From NCBI RefSeq assembly GCF_003112575.1, contig NZ_BEWC01000001.1, positions 1,302,001 to 1,366,000 of the forward strand: a stretch of 64,000 nucleotides of DNA. Direction: 5' to 3'. The notes under the pieces are model-generated. The model saw nothing but the letters and a program-made list of their open reading frames with translations, was not told the origin of the DNA and ran no database searches. Shown here one piece after another: positions 38,283 to 47,380 of the stretch. Made by a program: the position numbers and the translations under genes. Position 1 is the stretch's first letter. Every line of letters starts with the position of its first letter. The stretch is from Streptomyces ardesiacus. Lineage in GTDB: Bacteria > Actinomycetota > Actinomycetes > Streptomycetales > Streptomycetaceae.

Positions 38283-39608
38283 TCACGCCAGGCGCCGGAA
38301 GACGGGCTTCACCGCCCGTCCGCCCATCCACGGCGCCGGGTCGGCGGCGTCCAGCGCCTTCCGGTACACCGCGCAGGCCTGCGCCACCACGTCGACCGTC
38401 CGGTCGATGTCGGCCTCGGTGAGCGCGCTGCTCACCACGAACGACGGGGCCAGCACCCCGCCGGCGAGGAGCCGGCGCAAGAACAGGGTGCGGTACTCCT
38501 GCGACGGCCGCCGGTGCTCGTCGAGGGTGGCGAAGACCAGATTGCTGGCCCGGCCCCGGACCACGACGTGGTCGCCCACGCCCATTCCGGCCGCCGCCTC
38601 GCGGACACCTGCCGCCAGCCGCTCCCCGAGGGCGTGCAGCCGCGCGGTGACGCCCTCCTCGGCATAGGTGGCCTGCACCGCCATCGCGGCCGCCAGCGCG
38701 TGCGTCTCCGCACCGTGCGTCGTGGACAGCAGGAACACCCGCTCGTCCGAGTGACGCAGCCCGCCCCGTTCCATCAGCTCGCGGCGCCCGGCCAGCGCCG
38801 AGACGGCGAACCCGTTGCCCAGCGCCTTGCCGAACGTGGACAGGTCCGGGACCACGCCGTACAGGCTCTGCGCTCCCGCCTCCGACCAGCGGAAACCGGT
38901 GATCATCTCGTCGAAGACGAGGACGCAGCCGTACCGGTCGGCCAGGGCGCGCAGACCGGCGAGGTAACCGGGCGGCGGCTCCGTGTGGGTGGCCGGTTCG
39001 AGGACCAGGCAGGCCACCTCGTCCCGGTACCGGGTGAGCACCTCCTCCGTGGCGGCCAGGTCGCCGTACGGGAACGCCACGGTGAGCCGGTCGGTCTCCG
39101 CCGGGACACCCGCGGACATCGGCGTGGTGCCGATGAACCAGTCGTCGACGGAGAAGAACGGATGGTCGGCGCAGACGGCCACCCGGGGCCGTCCGGTGGC
39201 GGCACGGGCCAGGCGGACCGCGGCGGTGGTGGCGTCGGAGCCGTTCTTCGCGAACTTCACCATCTCGGCGGTCGGCACCGTCGCCAGGAACCGCTCCGCC
39301 GCCTCCACCTCCACGACCGAGGGCCGGACGAAGTTGCTGCCCCGGTCGAGCTGGCGCCGCACGGCCTCGGTCACCCGGGGATGGGCGTGGCCGAGACTGA
39401 CCGACCGCAGGCCCGAGCCGTACTCGATGTACCGGTTGCCGTCGACGTCCCACACGTGGGCGCCGCTGCCGTGGCTGATCACCGGGGCCAGGTCCTGCGG
39501 GTACTGGTCGTCGCCCTTGGCGTAGGTGTGCGCACCCCCCGGGACCAGGGCGTGCAGCCGCTCGTTCGCCTGCCGCGACCGGGGCAGACCCGGCTCCTGC
39601 GCGTTCAC
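38283..39608 (-). CDS. Class III PLP aminotransferase, GSA-aminomutase-like, of the polysaccharide operon
   Basis: This 441-residue class III aminotransferase has VPGGAHTYAKGDDQYP (22-37), KNGSDATTAA (121-130), FDEMITGFRW (232-241) and the PLP lysine Lys261 in STFGKALGNG. It most resembles glutamate-1-semialdehyde 2,1-aminomutases, but a housekeeping heme enzyme is not expected at the end of a polysaccharide operon. It more likely aminates or epimerises a sugar-related keto group. The GTG start overlaps the RmlC-like gene by 4 nt (GTGA). It is the last gene of the leftward operon. Confidence 0.88.
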   Translation of the reverse strand: MNAQEPGLPRSRQANERLHALVPGGAHTYAKGDDQYPQDLAPVISHGSGAHVWDVDGNRYIEYGSGLRSVSLGHAHPRVTEAVRRQLDRGSNFVRPSVVEVEAAERFLATVPTAEMVKFAKNGSDATTAAVRLARAATGRPRVAVCADHPFFSVDDWFIGTTPMSAGVPAETDRLTVAFPYGDLAATEEVLTRYRDEVACLVLEPATHTEPPPGYLAGLRALADRYGCVLVFDEMITGFRWSEAGAQSLYGVVPDLSTFGKALGNGFAVSALAGRRELMERGGLRHSDERVFLLSTTHGAETHALAAAMAVQATYAEEGVTARLHALGERLAAGVREAAAGMGVGDHVVVRGRASNLVFATLDEHRRPSQEYRTLFLRRLLAGGVLAPSFVVSSALTEADIDRTVDVVAQACAVYRKALDAADPAPWMGGRAVKPVFRRLA

Positions 39609-40168
39609 TTCGGGCTTCCCTCCTCCCTCTGCTTGAGGACCTCCGCCAGGCTCGGCGCCCGCCGGTCCCGCTCCGACACCGAGGTGACCGGCAGCGGCCA
39701 GTCGATGGCGAGGTCCGGGTCGTCGAAGGCGATCGTCACGTCCTCGGCGGGATCGTGCGGGCGGTCGATCCGGTACGACACGTCCGAGACGTCCGTCAGC
39801 GACTGGAAGCCGTGCGCACACCCCGCGGGGACGTAGAGGGTCGCCTGCGTCTCGCCGGACAGTTCGAAGAAGGCCCGGCCCAGGTAGGTGGGCGAGTCGG
39901 GGCGCAGGTCCACGACGACGTCGAAGATCCTGCCGTACGAGCACCGCACCAGCTTGGCCTCGCCCGCCCCGGAGCGCAGGTGCAGGCCGCGCAGCACGCC
40001 CCGGACCGAGCGGGAGACGCTGTCCTGGACGAAGGCGGCCGGGTCGAGACCCACCGAGCGGACCACGTCGGCGTCGAAGGTGCGGCAGAAGAAGCCGCGT
40101 GCGTCGGCGTGCGGCGTCGGCTCGAACAGGTGGGCGCCGGCGATCTGGGGAACTTCTTTCGCCTTCAT
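39605..40168 (-). CDS. dTDP-4-dehydrorhamnose 3,5-epimerase (RmlC)-family protein
   Basis: The 187-residue cupin has the RmlC active-site region RGVLRGLHLRSGAGEAKLVRC (about 56-76) with Arg60, His63 and Lys72, then VPAGCAHGFQSL and FDDPDLAIDWP. RmlC epimerises C3 and C5 of 4-keto-6-deoxysugars. The tyrosine that gives a full 3,5-epimerase is not obvious (SYRIDRPHDPAED where YxxT..Y is usual), so it may act at one carbon only. No RmlA, RmlB or RmlD is encoded in this window. ATGA overlap with the pyruvyltransferase gene. Confidence 0.85.
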   Translation of the reverse strand: MKAKEVPQIAGAHLFEPTPHADARGFFCRTFDADVVRSVGLDPAAFVQDSVSRSVRGVLRGLHLRSGAGEAKLVRCSYGRIFDVVVDLRPDSPTYLGRAFFELSGETQATLYVPAGCAHGFQSLTDVSDVSYRIDRPHDPAEDVTIAFDDPDLAIDWPLPVTSVSERDRRAPSLAEVLKQREEGSPK

Positions 40169-41394
40169 GGTGTCTCCCGCGGGGCATCGGTACGGCCGGC
40201 CGCCGGGAACAGCGCCGCGGCCAGGTCGGTGAACTGCTGCTCGACGCGCCGGGCGACGGCCAGATTGCGCTCGGCCAGCGTCCGCCGCAGCCGGGCCGAG
40301 TCCCGCTCCAGCTCGCGGAACTGTGCGAGCAGCCGGTCCGCGTCGGCCTCGCGGACCGGGTGGCAGTACGCGCCCAGCCCCATCTCGGCCATGACCGCGT
40401 CGCTCTTCGCCGAGTAGCTGAGGGCGAGCGTCGGTGTGCCGGTCTTCAGGGCGCAGACGATGTTGTGGTAGCGGGTCGCCACCACACTGTCGGCACACGC
40501 CGTCTCCTTCATCAGGTCGGCCAGCGAGGCGGCCTCGGCGACGGTGACCAGCGGCGAGCCCACCGCGTCGACGATCGCGGCCGCCACCGGCCGGTCGAGT
40601 TCGTCGCCGGTGAGCAGCCGCACCGGCCGGCCCTCCGCGACCAGCGCGCGCACGAACCGCGTGGTCCCGTCGAGGTAGCGCCGGTGGATCTCCTCGGCCC
40701 GGTCGCGTTCGTCGTTGCTCCCGTGGAAGTCCATGACACCGACGCAGACCGGCCCCGGCAGGCCCGCGGACTCGTTCGCCGACGGCGACGGCAGGGCGAA
40801 CACGAGGTCCGCGTAGACCTCGTTGCGCCCGGTGTCCACCCCCATCGCCCGCATCGCCTCGCGCGACTGGACGTCCCGGTAGGAGCAGTAGGCGGCCAGC
40901 CGCGTCGACCAGCGGGTCAGGAACCGGGTCGGCCGGTTGCCGATGCGGCCCGCCCCCACGCTGACCAGGGCGACCCGGGTGCCGAACAGCCGGCCCGTCA
41001 GGCAGAGCAGGAACAGTGAGTACGGAAAGCCCCACGGCCGCAGGGGCAGCGTGGTCTCCAGGACACCCGTGCCCGGCACGATCACCGCGTCGTGCCGGCG
41101 CACCCAGGCGGCGGTGCGGACGACGTCGACGAGCTTGCCGAGCCCCTTGCCCGCGACCGCGCTCGCACGGGAGGCGGTCCGGTACTCCCCGCGGTACCAG
41201 TTCAGCCGCGTCGCCGGTATCCCGTACCGGGTGGCGACGGTCTCGGGACCGCCGCACATCGCGTCCACCGCCGCCCCGGGGCGCGTGGCACGAAGGTGGT
41301 CGAGCACGGCCTCCAGCGACCCGTCGTTACCACTGTTGCCGGCGCCGAACAGGCCGAACAGGCCCACGCGCAGCGGAGTTTCGTCGGAAGTCAT
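40165..41394 (-). CDS. Polysaccharide pyruvyl transferase family protein
   Basis: This 409-residue protein has the family start VGLFGLFGAGNSGNDGSLEA (10-29). PGTGVLETTLPLRPWGFPYS is the mid-domain region, and VATRYHNIVCALKTGTPTLAL the C-terminal donor-binding stretch. Members transfer pyruvate from phosphoenolpyruvate to sugars as a ketal, adding charge to the polymer. It sits between the GT2 and RmlC-like genes with ATGA overlaps on both sides, so it probably decorates the repeat unit. Confidence 0.9.
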   Translation of the reverse strand: MTSDETPLRVGLFGLFGAGNSGNDGSLEAVLDHLRATRPGAAVDAMCGGPETVATRYGIPATRLNWYRGEYRTASRASAVAGKGLGKLVDVVRTAAWVRRHDAVIVPGTGVLETTLPLRPWGFPYSLFLLCLTGRLFGTRVALVSVGAGRIGNRPTRFLTRWSTRLAAYCSYRDVQSREAMRAMGVDTGRNEVYADLVFALPSPSANESAGLPGPVCVGVMDFHGSNDERDRAEEIHRRYLDGTTRFVRALVAEGRPVRLLTGDELDRPVAAAIVDAVGSPLVTVAEAASLADLMKETACADSVVATRYHNIVCALKTGTPTLALSYSAKSDAVMAEMGLGAYCHPVREADADRLLAQFRELERDSARLRRTLAERNLAVARRVEQQFTDLAAALFPAAGRTDAPRETP

Positions 41395-42338
41395 GCCTGC
41401 CTCTTCTCGCGGCCGGCGACGAGGGCGTCGACGGAGACGGTGAGCCGGCCGGGGCCGACGGGGGTACGGTCCTCGACCCGCTCGCCGGCGCCCGGCCGGA
41501 CCCGGCTGGTCATCCACGCGGCCAGATGCCGGTGGCACGCGCGCCGGTCGGCCGAGGACAGCGGGGCCCGCCCGATCGCGGAGACGAAGCCCCAGACGTA
41601 CTCGGCGAGCAGGCGCGGCGTCGGGTGCAGCGGACCCGCCCGGCGCGGATCCAGGTTGACGCACCGGGAGCGCTTGGAGGGGTTGGCCCGCTCCGCACGG
41701 GTGGGGTGGTCGCGGCGGAAGTACAGCAGCTCCGGAACCTGGTGGAAGCGCCCGTGCAGGGTGATCTCGGCGACGAAGGTGCGGTCCGCGTGGTGGTAGC
41801 TGTCGTGCGGCTTGACCCGGCGCAGCACGTCGGCCCGCATCACCCCGTAGAAGTCGTCGCCCCCGGGCTCGAACAGCAGGCTGCGGAAGCGCTCGGGAGC
41901 GCGCGGCGAGTCGGTGGCGAGGCCGTACTCGTAGGGGACCTTCACCTTGCCGTCGCCGTCGATGACCGCCTGGCCGCTGTGCGCCAGCACCACGTCCGGC
42001 CGCTCGTCCAGGGCTTCTACGCAACGGCGCAGCAGGTCCCGGGCGTAGAGGTCGTCGTGCGAGGCCCATTTGAACAGCTCCCCGCGGCACTGGGTGAACA
42101 CGTAGTTGTGGTTGGGGGCGGCGCCGACGTTCCGGGGCAGCCGGATGTACCGGATGCGGGAGTCCTGTGCTGCGTACCGGCGGCAGACGTCCTCGGTGCC
42201 GTCGGTCGACGCGTTGTCGGAGATCACCAGTTCGAAGTCCTCGTAGGTCTGCCCGAGGAGAGCGTCCAGCGACTCGGCCAGGTACTCCTCGCCGTTGTAG
42301 ACGGGAAGGCCGACGCTCAGCCGGGGGTGGGGGGTCAT
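41391..42338 (-). CDS. Family 2 glycosyltransferase
   Basis: This 315-residue GT-A glycosyltransferase has LSVGLPVYNGEEYLAESLDA (7-26), ISDNASTDGTEDVC (39-52) and a metal-binding HDD (94-96) in WASHDDLYARDLL. No membrane helix is present. The C-terminal third is Arg-rich with no known domain. It adds one sugar to a lipid-linked intermediate on the inner face of the membrane. ATGA overlaps couple it to the flippase gene upstream and the pyruvyltransferase gene downstream. Confidence 0.92.
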   Translation of the reverse strand: MTPHPRLSVGLPVYNGEEYLAESLDALLGQTYEDFELVISDNASTDGTEDVCRRYAAQDSRIRYIRLPRNVGAAPNHNYVFTQCRGELFKWASHDDLYARDLLRRCVEALDERPDVVLAHSGQAVIDGDGKVKVPYEYGLATDSPRAPERFRSLLFEPGGDDFYGVMRADVLRRVKPHDSYHHADRTFVAEITLHGRFHQVPELLYFRRDHPTRAERANPSKRSRCVNLDPRRAGPLHPTPRLLAEYVWGFVSAIGRAPLSSADRRACHRHLAAWMTSRVRPGAGERVEDRTPVGPGRLTVSVDALVAGREKRQA

Positions 42339-43624
42339 GTGGTCCTCACTTCGGGAAGGGGATGGTGGTCGCGCTCGCGCAGGGCGGCCCGCAGGTGCAG
42401 CCACCACGCGACCGAGCCGCAGACGGACGCGGCGGCGGCACCCCAGGCCGAGCCCACGGTGCCGCCCGCGACCGCGCCGCCGAGCCCGCCGGCGACGTAG
42501 CAGGCGGAGGCGAACAACTGGCAGCGCAGACTGCGCCGGGCCGCGGCGAGCGCCCGCAGTCCGGCCGCCGCGCCGGTGCCCAGCCCGGCGCCCGCGACGC
42601 TGAGCGTGACCGGCACGATCAGCTGCGAGGAGGCGCTCCAGACGTCGCCGAGGACGAGCTCGCCGAGCCGGTCCGGCACCAGCAGCAGCGCCGCGCCCCA
42701 CAGCAGCGCGGCGACGGTCTGCCCGGCACCGAGCAGGAAGCAGAACTTGCCCAGCCGCTCCGGGGCCTGCCGCAGCACCCGCGCCGACTCCGCCACGGTG
42801 ACCAGCGACAGCCCCATCAGCAGCGCGAGGAACGGGCCGAGCAGCAGCTCCGCGCCCCGGATCACGCCCACCGCGCCGACCCCGACGATCGCGCCGAGCC
42901 CGTACGCCCGTATCTGGCTCGCACCGCTGACGCCGACGTTCTCGACCAGGTACCGGTAGCCCAGGTCGCGGTGGTCGCGGTGCCACTCGCGTGCCCCGGT
43001 CACCCTGGGGCGGACGCCCGACTGGAGGCAGCCGTACAGCGCGGCCACCGCGGCGGAGCCGCCCCAGGCGAGGAGGAAGGCCGTCACGCTGCCCACCTGG
43101 GCCGCCACCACCATCGCCGGGACGAGCGCCACCGCCCACACGACGTCGTTGACGAACGCCTTGCGCCCGACACCGGCGGCGAAGAACGAGTACCGCCAGG
43201 CGTCCTGCAGCAGCAGCCCCGGCAGGACGACGCCGAGGGCGGCGAACGCGGCGCCCACCTGGCCGCCGATGCTCAGACCGGCGACCAGGGACACCGTGCC
43301 GATACAGGTGCCGACGAGGAGCGCGGCGCCCGAGGAGCGGGCCACCGCACCGCGCCAGGAGGCCTCCGGCACGGCGCTGAAGCGGACCACGAGCGGGTCG
43401 GTGGCCAGCCCCCGGGAGACGTTGAGCACCACGCCGTACGTCACCCAGGCCAGGCTGAACACGCCGAACGCGGTCAGCCCCAGCGAGCGGGCCACGTAGA
43501 TGCCCACCAGGAAGTTGGACAGGCTGGAGGCCGCCTGGTCGGCCAGCCCCCAGGACAGCCTGCCGACGACGCCCCGCCGGGCGGATCCCGCCGCTGCCGT
43601 GGACTTCTCCCCCTCGACGGTCAT
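42335..43624 (-). CDS. Wzx-type polysaccharide flippase
   Basis: This 429-residue membrane protein has 12 or more helices from residue 20 on, starting RLSWGLADQAASSLSNFLVG, a common opening of MATE/MOP-superfamily lipid-linked oligosaccharide flippases. It would move undecaprenyl-PP-linked repeat units to the outside for polymerisation. A short charged N-terminus and a His/Glu tail flank the helices. The gene lies 5 nt after the DUF4910 gene and overlaps the GT2 gene. Together with the Wzy-like and Wzz-like genes it defines a Wzx/Wzy-dependent pathway. Confidence 0.9.
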   Translation of the reverse strand: MTVEGEKSTAAAGSARRGVVGRLSWGLADQAASSLSNFLVGIYVARSLGLTAFGVFSLAWVTYGVVLNVSRGLATDPLVVRFSAVPEASWRGAVARSSGAALLVGTCIGTVSLVAGLSIGGQVGAAFAALGVVLPGLLLQDAWRYSFFAAGVGRKAFVNDVVWAVALVPAMVVAAQVGSVTAFLLAWGGSAAVAALYGCLQSGVRPRVTGAREWHRDHRDLGYRYLVENVGVSGASQIRAYGLGAIVGVGAVGVIRGAELLLGPFLALLMGLSLVTVAESARVLRQAPERLGKFCFLLGAGQTVAALLWGAALLLVPDRLGELVLGDVWSASSQLIVPVTLSVAGAGLGTGAAAGLRALAAARRSLRCQLFASACYVAGGLGGAVAGGTVGSAWGAAAASVCGSVAWWLHLRAALRERDHHPLPEVRTT

Positions 43625-43629
43625 CTGCG

Positions 43630-44904
43630 TCACGCCTTGATCAGCCCGGCGCCGTGCAGGGCGTCGGCGGCGGCGGCGACGGTGTCGAACGGCAGGCCGG
43701 AGCGCTCGGCGACGTCCAGCAGCGCGTGCGTGCCGTCGGAGAGGCTGAGCACCCACAGCATGGCCATCTGGGCCTCCTTCGCGTCGCTGCGGCCGCCGAG
43801 CGAGCCGTACAGCCCGCGCCTGCCCAACTGCGGTTCCCCGTACGGACTGAGGTTGACGTACCGCCGGTTGCGGTCGAGCAGGGAGAACGCCTCGCGGCAC
43901 ACGGCGAGGGTGTCCGCCATCGCCGCCGGGGAGACGAAGTCCAGGTCGTCCGCCGAGGTGTGGTACTCGGGGTAGCCCGCGTACGGGGTCCGGGTGAGCG
44001 AACCCACGCCGAGGTCGAAGCCGGGCGAGCAGTACTGCCGCTCGTCGTAGCCGTACGGGGTGAACTCCGTGATCCGGTGCGGGCGTCCGGAGGCGTCGAG
44101 CACGTGCCGCAGCACCCGGTCGATCTCCGCGTCCCCGCGCCTGCTCTGCTTGTAGGTGAGGTCGCCGGGGTCGCCCGCGCAGGCCAGCACGAGGCCGTGC
44201 TTGACGCGTTCCACCCGCTCCCTGTTGCGGGCCAGCCAGGTGATCGCCCCGATGGTCCCGGGCGCGAAGACGAACCGGTAGGTGTAGTACGGGTTCTGCT
44301 CGGCCAGCGCCCGCGCCAGGAACACCGCCACCGCGATGCCGGCCAGGTTGTCGTTGGCCAGCGACGGGTGGCAGACGTGGCAGGAGACGAGCACCTCGTC
44401 GGGCACCCGCCCCGGGACCACGTGCTCGGCGTAGGTGAGGTGGCCGTCGGCCAGCGTGGAGTCGATGCGGACCTCGTAGTCGCCCTCCGCCATCGCGTCC
44501 AGCGTCCGCTGGGCCAGGCAGAAACCCCACCGCTCCTCGTAGTAGCTCGTGCGGTACGGCACCAGGGACGGCTGCTCCGGCAGGGTGTGCAGGTGCTCGC
44601 GCAGCTCGGCCAGCGACATGGTCGCCGACACCGGGACGCTGTAGCCCAGCACATGGAGGCTGGACGCGGCGAAGTCGACGACCCGGCGGCCGGCCGCGTC
44701 GGCGACGTACGCGTCCCGGACGTTCCACTCCTTGGGCACCGTCCAGTCCAGCACCTGGGTGCCGGTCGGTACCTCGTGCACGTGCAGAGGGATGTACTCG
44801 TCGACGATCCGCAGGGTGGCACGCACACCGTCGCCCGTGATGCTCCGGCACAGCGGGTACATCCGCTCCACCAGCGCGTACATCTCCTCCCCGGACTCGG
44901 TCAT
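43630..44904 (-). CDS. DUF4910 aminopeptidase-like protein with C-terminal winged helix
   Basis: This 424-residue protein has an N-terminal helix region (MYALVERMYPLCRSITGDGV), a DUF2172/DUF4910 core and a C-terminal winged-helix tail (about 375-424). The core has the dinuclear-zinc pattern of M28-type aminopeptidases: HVCHPSLANDN (176-186) and EYHTSADDLDFV (313-324), with FAPGTIGAITWL between. All putative ligands are present, so catalysis is plausible. The family is found in polysaccharide operons and its true substrate is unknown; an amide on a sugar is one idea. ATGA overlap with the epimerase gene. Confidence 0.85.
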   Translation of the reverse strand: MTESGEEMYALVERMYPLCRSITGDGVRATLRIVDEYIPLHVHEVPTGTQVLDWTVPKEWNVRDAYVADAAGRRVVDFAASSLHVLGYSVPVSATMSLAELREHLHTLPEQPSLVPYRTSYYEERWGFCLAQRTLDAMAEGDYEVRIDSTLADGHLTYAEHVVPGRVPDEVLVSCHVCHPSLANDNLAGIAVAVFLARALAEQNPYYTYRFVFAPGTIGAITWLARNRERVERVKHGLVLACAGDPGDLTYKQSRRGDAEIDRVLRHVLDASGRPHRITEFTPYGYDERQYCSPGFDLGVGSLTRTPYAGYPEYHTSADDLDFVSPAAMADTLAVCREAFSLLDRNRRYVNLSPYGEPQLGRRGLYGSLGGRSDAKEAQMAMLWVLSLSDGTHALLDVAERSGLPFDTVAAAADALHGAGLIKA

Positions 44905-45926
44905 CGGCGCCACCGCAGGGTGTCGTCGACGACGCCGGCCTCCGAGGCCCCGCGCAGCACGGCCAGGCGGGTGAAGCGCCGCTCGAAGTCCTCCCGGGTC
45001 AGCCCGTGCTCGCGGTAGGCGTCGGCGAGCTCCAGCGCGCCCTGCTTCACCGTCCACGCGCAGTCGAAGCCGGGGACCGCGGCCCGGAACCGGGAGAAGT
45101 CCACCCGGTAGGAGCGCGGATCGGCACCCGTCTCCCCGGTGATCACCACCTTCGAACCGGACACCGCGGCGGCGACCTCCTCCGCGATCTCGGCGACCGT
45201 GACGTTGTTGACCTCGCTGCCGATGTTGAACGCCCGGTCGTGCACGGCCTCCCGCGGCGCGACCAGCGCGGCGGCGAAGGCCCGCGCGATGTCGGCGGCG
45301 TGCACCAGCGGACGCCACGGAGTGCCGTCGGAGAGCACCAGCACCTCGCCGGACAGCAGCGCGTGACCCACCAGGTTGTTCAGCACGATGTCCGCGCGCA
45401 GCCGGGGCGAGTAGCCGAAGGCGGTGGCGTTGCGCATGTACACCGGGCTGAAGTCGCCGTCGGACAGCGCGTGCAGGTCGTCCTCCACCCGCACCTTGGA
45501 CTCCGCGTACGGCGTCACCGGGCGCAGCGGCGCGTCCTCGGTCACCAGCTCGTCGCCGCCCGCGGCACCGTAGACCGAGCACGTGGACGCGTACAGGAAA
45601 CGCTGCACGCCCGCGTCCCGGGCCAGGCGGGCCAGGCGCACGGACGCGTGGTGATTGATGTCGTAGGTGAGCTCGGGCGCCAGCGAGCCCAGCGGGTCGT
45701 TGGAGAGCGCGGCCAGGTGGATCACCGCGTCCACCCCGGCCACGTGCTCGGCCGTGACGTCCCGCAGGTCCACCCGCCGCCCGGGCGGGTCGTCGGGCAC
45801 CGGGCCCAGGACGCAGTCGGCGAACAGACCGGCGTCGAGGCCGACCACCTCGTGTCCGGCGGCCGTGAGGACCGGGGCCATCACGGTGCCCAGGTACCCC
45901 TGGTGTCCGGTGAGCAGTACGCGCAA
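44901..45926 (-). CDS. NAD-dependent epimerase/dehydratase of nucleotide sugars
   Basis: This 341-residue extended SDR has TGHQGYLG (6-13) for NAD, catalytic Tyr140 and Lys144 in TPYAESK and the CSVYGAAGGDE loop. It acts on a nucleotide sugar, as epimerase, reductase or dehydratase; the sequence does not say which. Placed between a cytidylyltransferase-PIG-L pair and DUF4910, its substrate is probably a CDP-sugar. The start is TTG, 3 nt after the PIG-L stop and preceded by a G-rich ribosome site (CTGGGGGG). No ATG or GTG gives the family N-terminus. Confidence 0.9.
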   Translation of the reverse strand: MRVLLTGHQGYLGTVMAPVLTAAGHEVVGLDAGLFADCVLGPVPDDPPGRRVDLRDVTAEHVAGVDAVIHLAALSNDPLGSLAPELTYDINHHASVRLARLARDAGVQRFLYASTCSVYGAAGGDELVTEDAPLRPVTPYAESKVRVEDDLHALSDGDFSPVYMRNATAFGYSPRLRADIVLNNLVGHALLSGEVLVLSDGTPWRPLVHAADIARAFAAALVAPREAVHDRAFNIGSEVNNVTVAEIAEEVAAAVSGSKVVITGETGADPRSYRVDFSRFRAAVPGFDCAWTVKQGALELADAYREHGLTREDFERRFTRLAVLRGASEAGVVDDTLRWRR

Positions 45927-45929
45927 GGT

Positions 45930-46577
45930 TCAACCCCCCAGGTTGAGAGTGAGTTTGGCGACGTCGAACGCCTCGGCGTAGCGGGCGTGGCACTCGATGC
46001 CGCGGATCCGGGCCAGCCCGAGGAAGGCCTCCCGGTCGTACCAGGGACGGTGCCGCTGCGAGGGGTAGTGCTCCTGCAGCAGCCGCACCTTCCGTTCGGC
46101 GATCTGTGGCGTCAGCGGCTGGTACGCCGACGGACGGCCGAGGTCGCCGTCCCACTTGACGATCTCGTAGCGCAGCACGAGATGGTCGCGGAACGCGGTG
46201 GTCATCAGCTTCGCCAGGCCGCGGTGGTCCTGGTGCGCGTCGTCGGTGCGCGGGGCCAGCACGAGGTCCGGATCGGTCCGCCCGCGCAGCTCCTCGACGG
46301 CGGCCTTGGCCTCCTCCCAGTGCGCCGGCACCCGGCCGTCCGGCAGCTTCAGCACGGTCAGCCGCAGGTCGGCGCCCGGACAGAAGGCGGCCAGCGCCGC
46401 CCGCTCCTCCCGCTCCCGGTCGCCGCCACCGCCGGAGAGCACCAGCGCGTCCACGCGCACCCCCGGCCGTGCCAGGCAGAGCGTCAGCAGGGTGCCGCCG
46501 GCGCCGATGGCGATGTCGTCGCAGTGCGCGCCCACCGCGACGACCCGGTCCGGGCGCCCGGCGCTGAGGTGCCTCAC
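45930..46577 (-). CDS. PIG-L family deacetylase
   Basis: This 215-residue zinc-dependent N-deacetylase of the PIG-L/LmbE family has the metal-binding AHCDD (17-21, Cys in place of the usual Pro) near the N-terminus and HQDHRGL about 100 residues later. The GTG start overlaps the cytidylyltransferase gene (GTGA) and gives the normal family beginning (VVAVGAHCDD). In this operon it likely deacetylates an N-acetyl-sugar intermediate, which would expose an amino group. Its substrate is not proven. Confidence 0.88.
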   Translation of the reverse strand: MRHLSAGRPDRVVAVGAHCDDIAIGAGGTLLTLCLARPGVRVDALVLSGGGGDREREERAALAAFCPGADLRLTVLKLPDGRVPAHWEEAKAAVEELRGRTDPDLVLAPRTDDAHQDHRGLAKLMTTAFRDHLVLRYEIVKWDGDLGRPSAYQPLTPQIAERKVRLLQEHYPSQRHRPWYDREAFLGLARIRGIECHARYAEAFDVAKLTLNLGG

Positions 46578-47380
46578 GCGCTCACCCCGGCGGCCGCACC
46601 CGCGCCGACCCGCTCCCACACGGCCCACGGACGCTCGCCCCGGGCATAGGCGGCGTCGAGCGCGGCCCGCTCCTTGACCGTGTCGGTCGGCTTCCAGAAA
46701 CCCCGGTGCTGGTGCGCCACCAGCCGTCCGCGCTTGGCCAGTTGGGTGCAGCCGTCGGCGACCAGGTCCCCGTTCTCCGGTATGTGGTCGAAGACCTCCT
46801 GGCGGAGCACGAAGTAGCCGCCGTTCTCCCACAGCGGCAGATCGCTCACCGCCGTGATGCCCCCCACCAGGCCGTCCTCACCGAGGTCCACGCAGTGGAA
46901 GGAGGACTGCGGCGGCACGACCATCATCGACGCACCGGCGTCCCGGCGCGCGAAGGAGTCGATCATCTCGGGCAGCGGCGCGTCGGTGAGCACGTCGGCG
47001 TAGTTGGCGAGGAACATCTCGTCGCCGTCCAGGTGGTGCCGCACCCGGCGCAGCCGCTCCCCGATCGGCGACTCGATGCCGGTCTGGGCGAACGTGATCG
47101 TCCAGTCGGCTATGTCGGTGGACAGCAGCTCGGTCCGCCCGCCCCGCAGCACGAAGTCGTTGGACGTCGTCTCCTCGTAGTTGAGGAAGAAGTCCTTGAT
47201 GTGATGCGCCCCGTAGCCCAGGCACAGGATGAACTCCTTGTGCCCGAAGTGCGCGTAGTAGCGCATCACGTGCCAGATCAGCGGCCGCGGGCCCACCATC
47301 GCCATCGGCTTGGGCACGTCGTCGAAGGCGCCCTCGCGCATCCGCATCCCGTAACCGCCGCAGAACAGTACGACCTTCAT
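46574..47380 (-). CDS. Glucose-1-phosphate cytidylyltransferase-like protein (RfbF family)
   Basis: This 268-residue nucleotidyltransferase has a GT-A-like fold with the activation loop FCGGYGMRMREGAFDDVPKP (6-25), LIWHVMRYYAHFGHKEFILC and HIKDFFLNYEETTSNDF, the RfbF pattern. It makes a CDP-sugar, CDP-glucose in characterised members. In RfbF pathways the next enzyme is CDP-glucose 4,6-dehydratase, which I do not find in this window. Its neighbours are a C-methyltransferase (ATGA overlap) and PIG-L (GTGA overlap), pointing to a modified CDP-hexose. Confidence 0.9.
   Translation of the reverse strand: MKVVLFCGGYGMRMREGAFDDVPKPMAMVGPRPLIWHVMRYYAHFGHKEFILCLGYGAHHIKDFFLNYEETTSNDFVLRGGRTELLSTDIADWTITFAQTGIESPIGERLRRVRHHLDGDEMFLANYADVLTDAPLPEMIDSFARRDAGASMMVVPPQSSFHCVDLGEDGLVGGITAVSDLPLWENGGYFVLRQEVFDHIPENGDLVADGCTQLAKRGRLVAHQHRGFWKPTDTVKERAALDAAYARGERPWAVWERVGAGAAAGVSA

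Noticed and set aside
38283..39608. Housekeeping hemL (glutamate-1-semialdehyde aminomutase)
   Set aside because: Fold and motifs fit, but the gene is the tightly coupled last gene of a polysaccharide operon with no heme gene nearby, so a sugar-related role is more likely.
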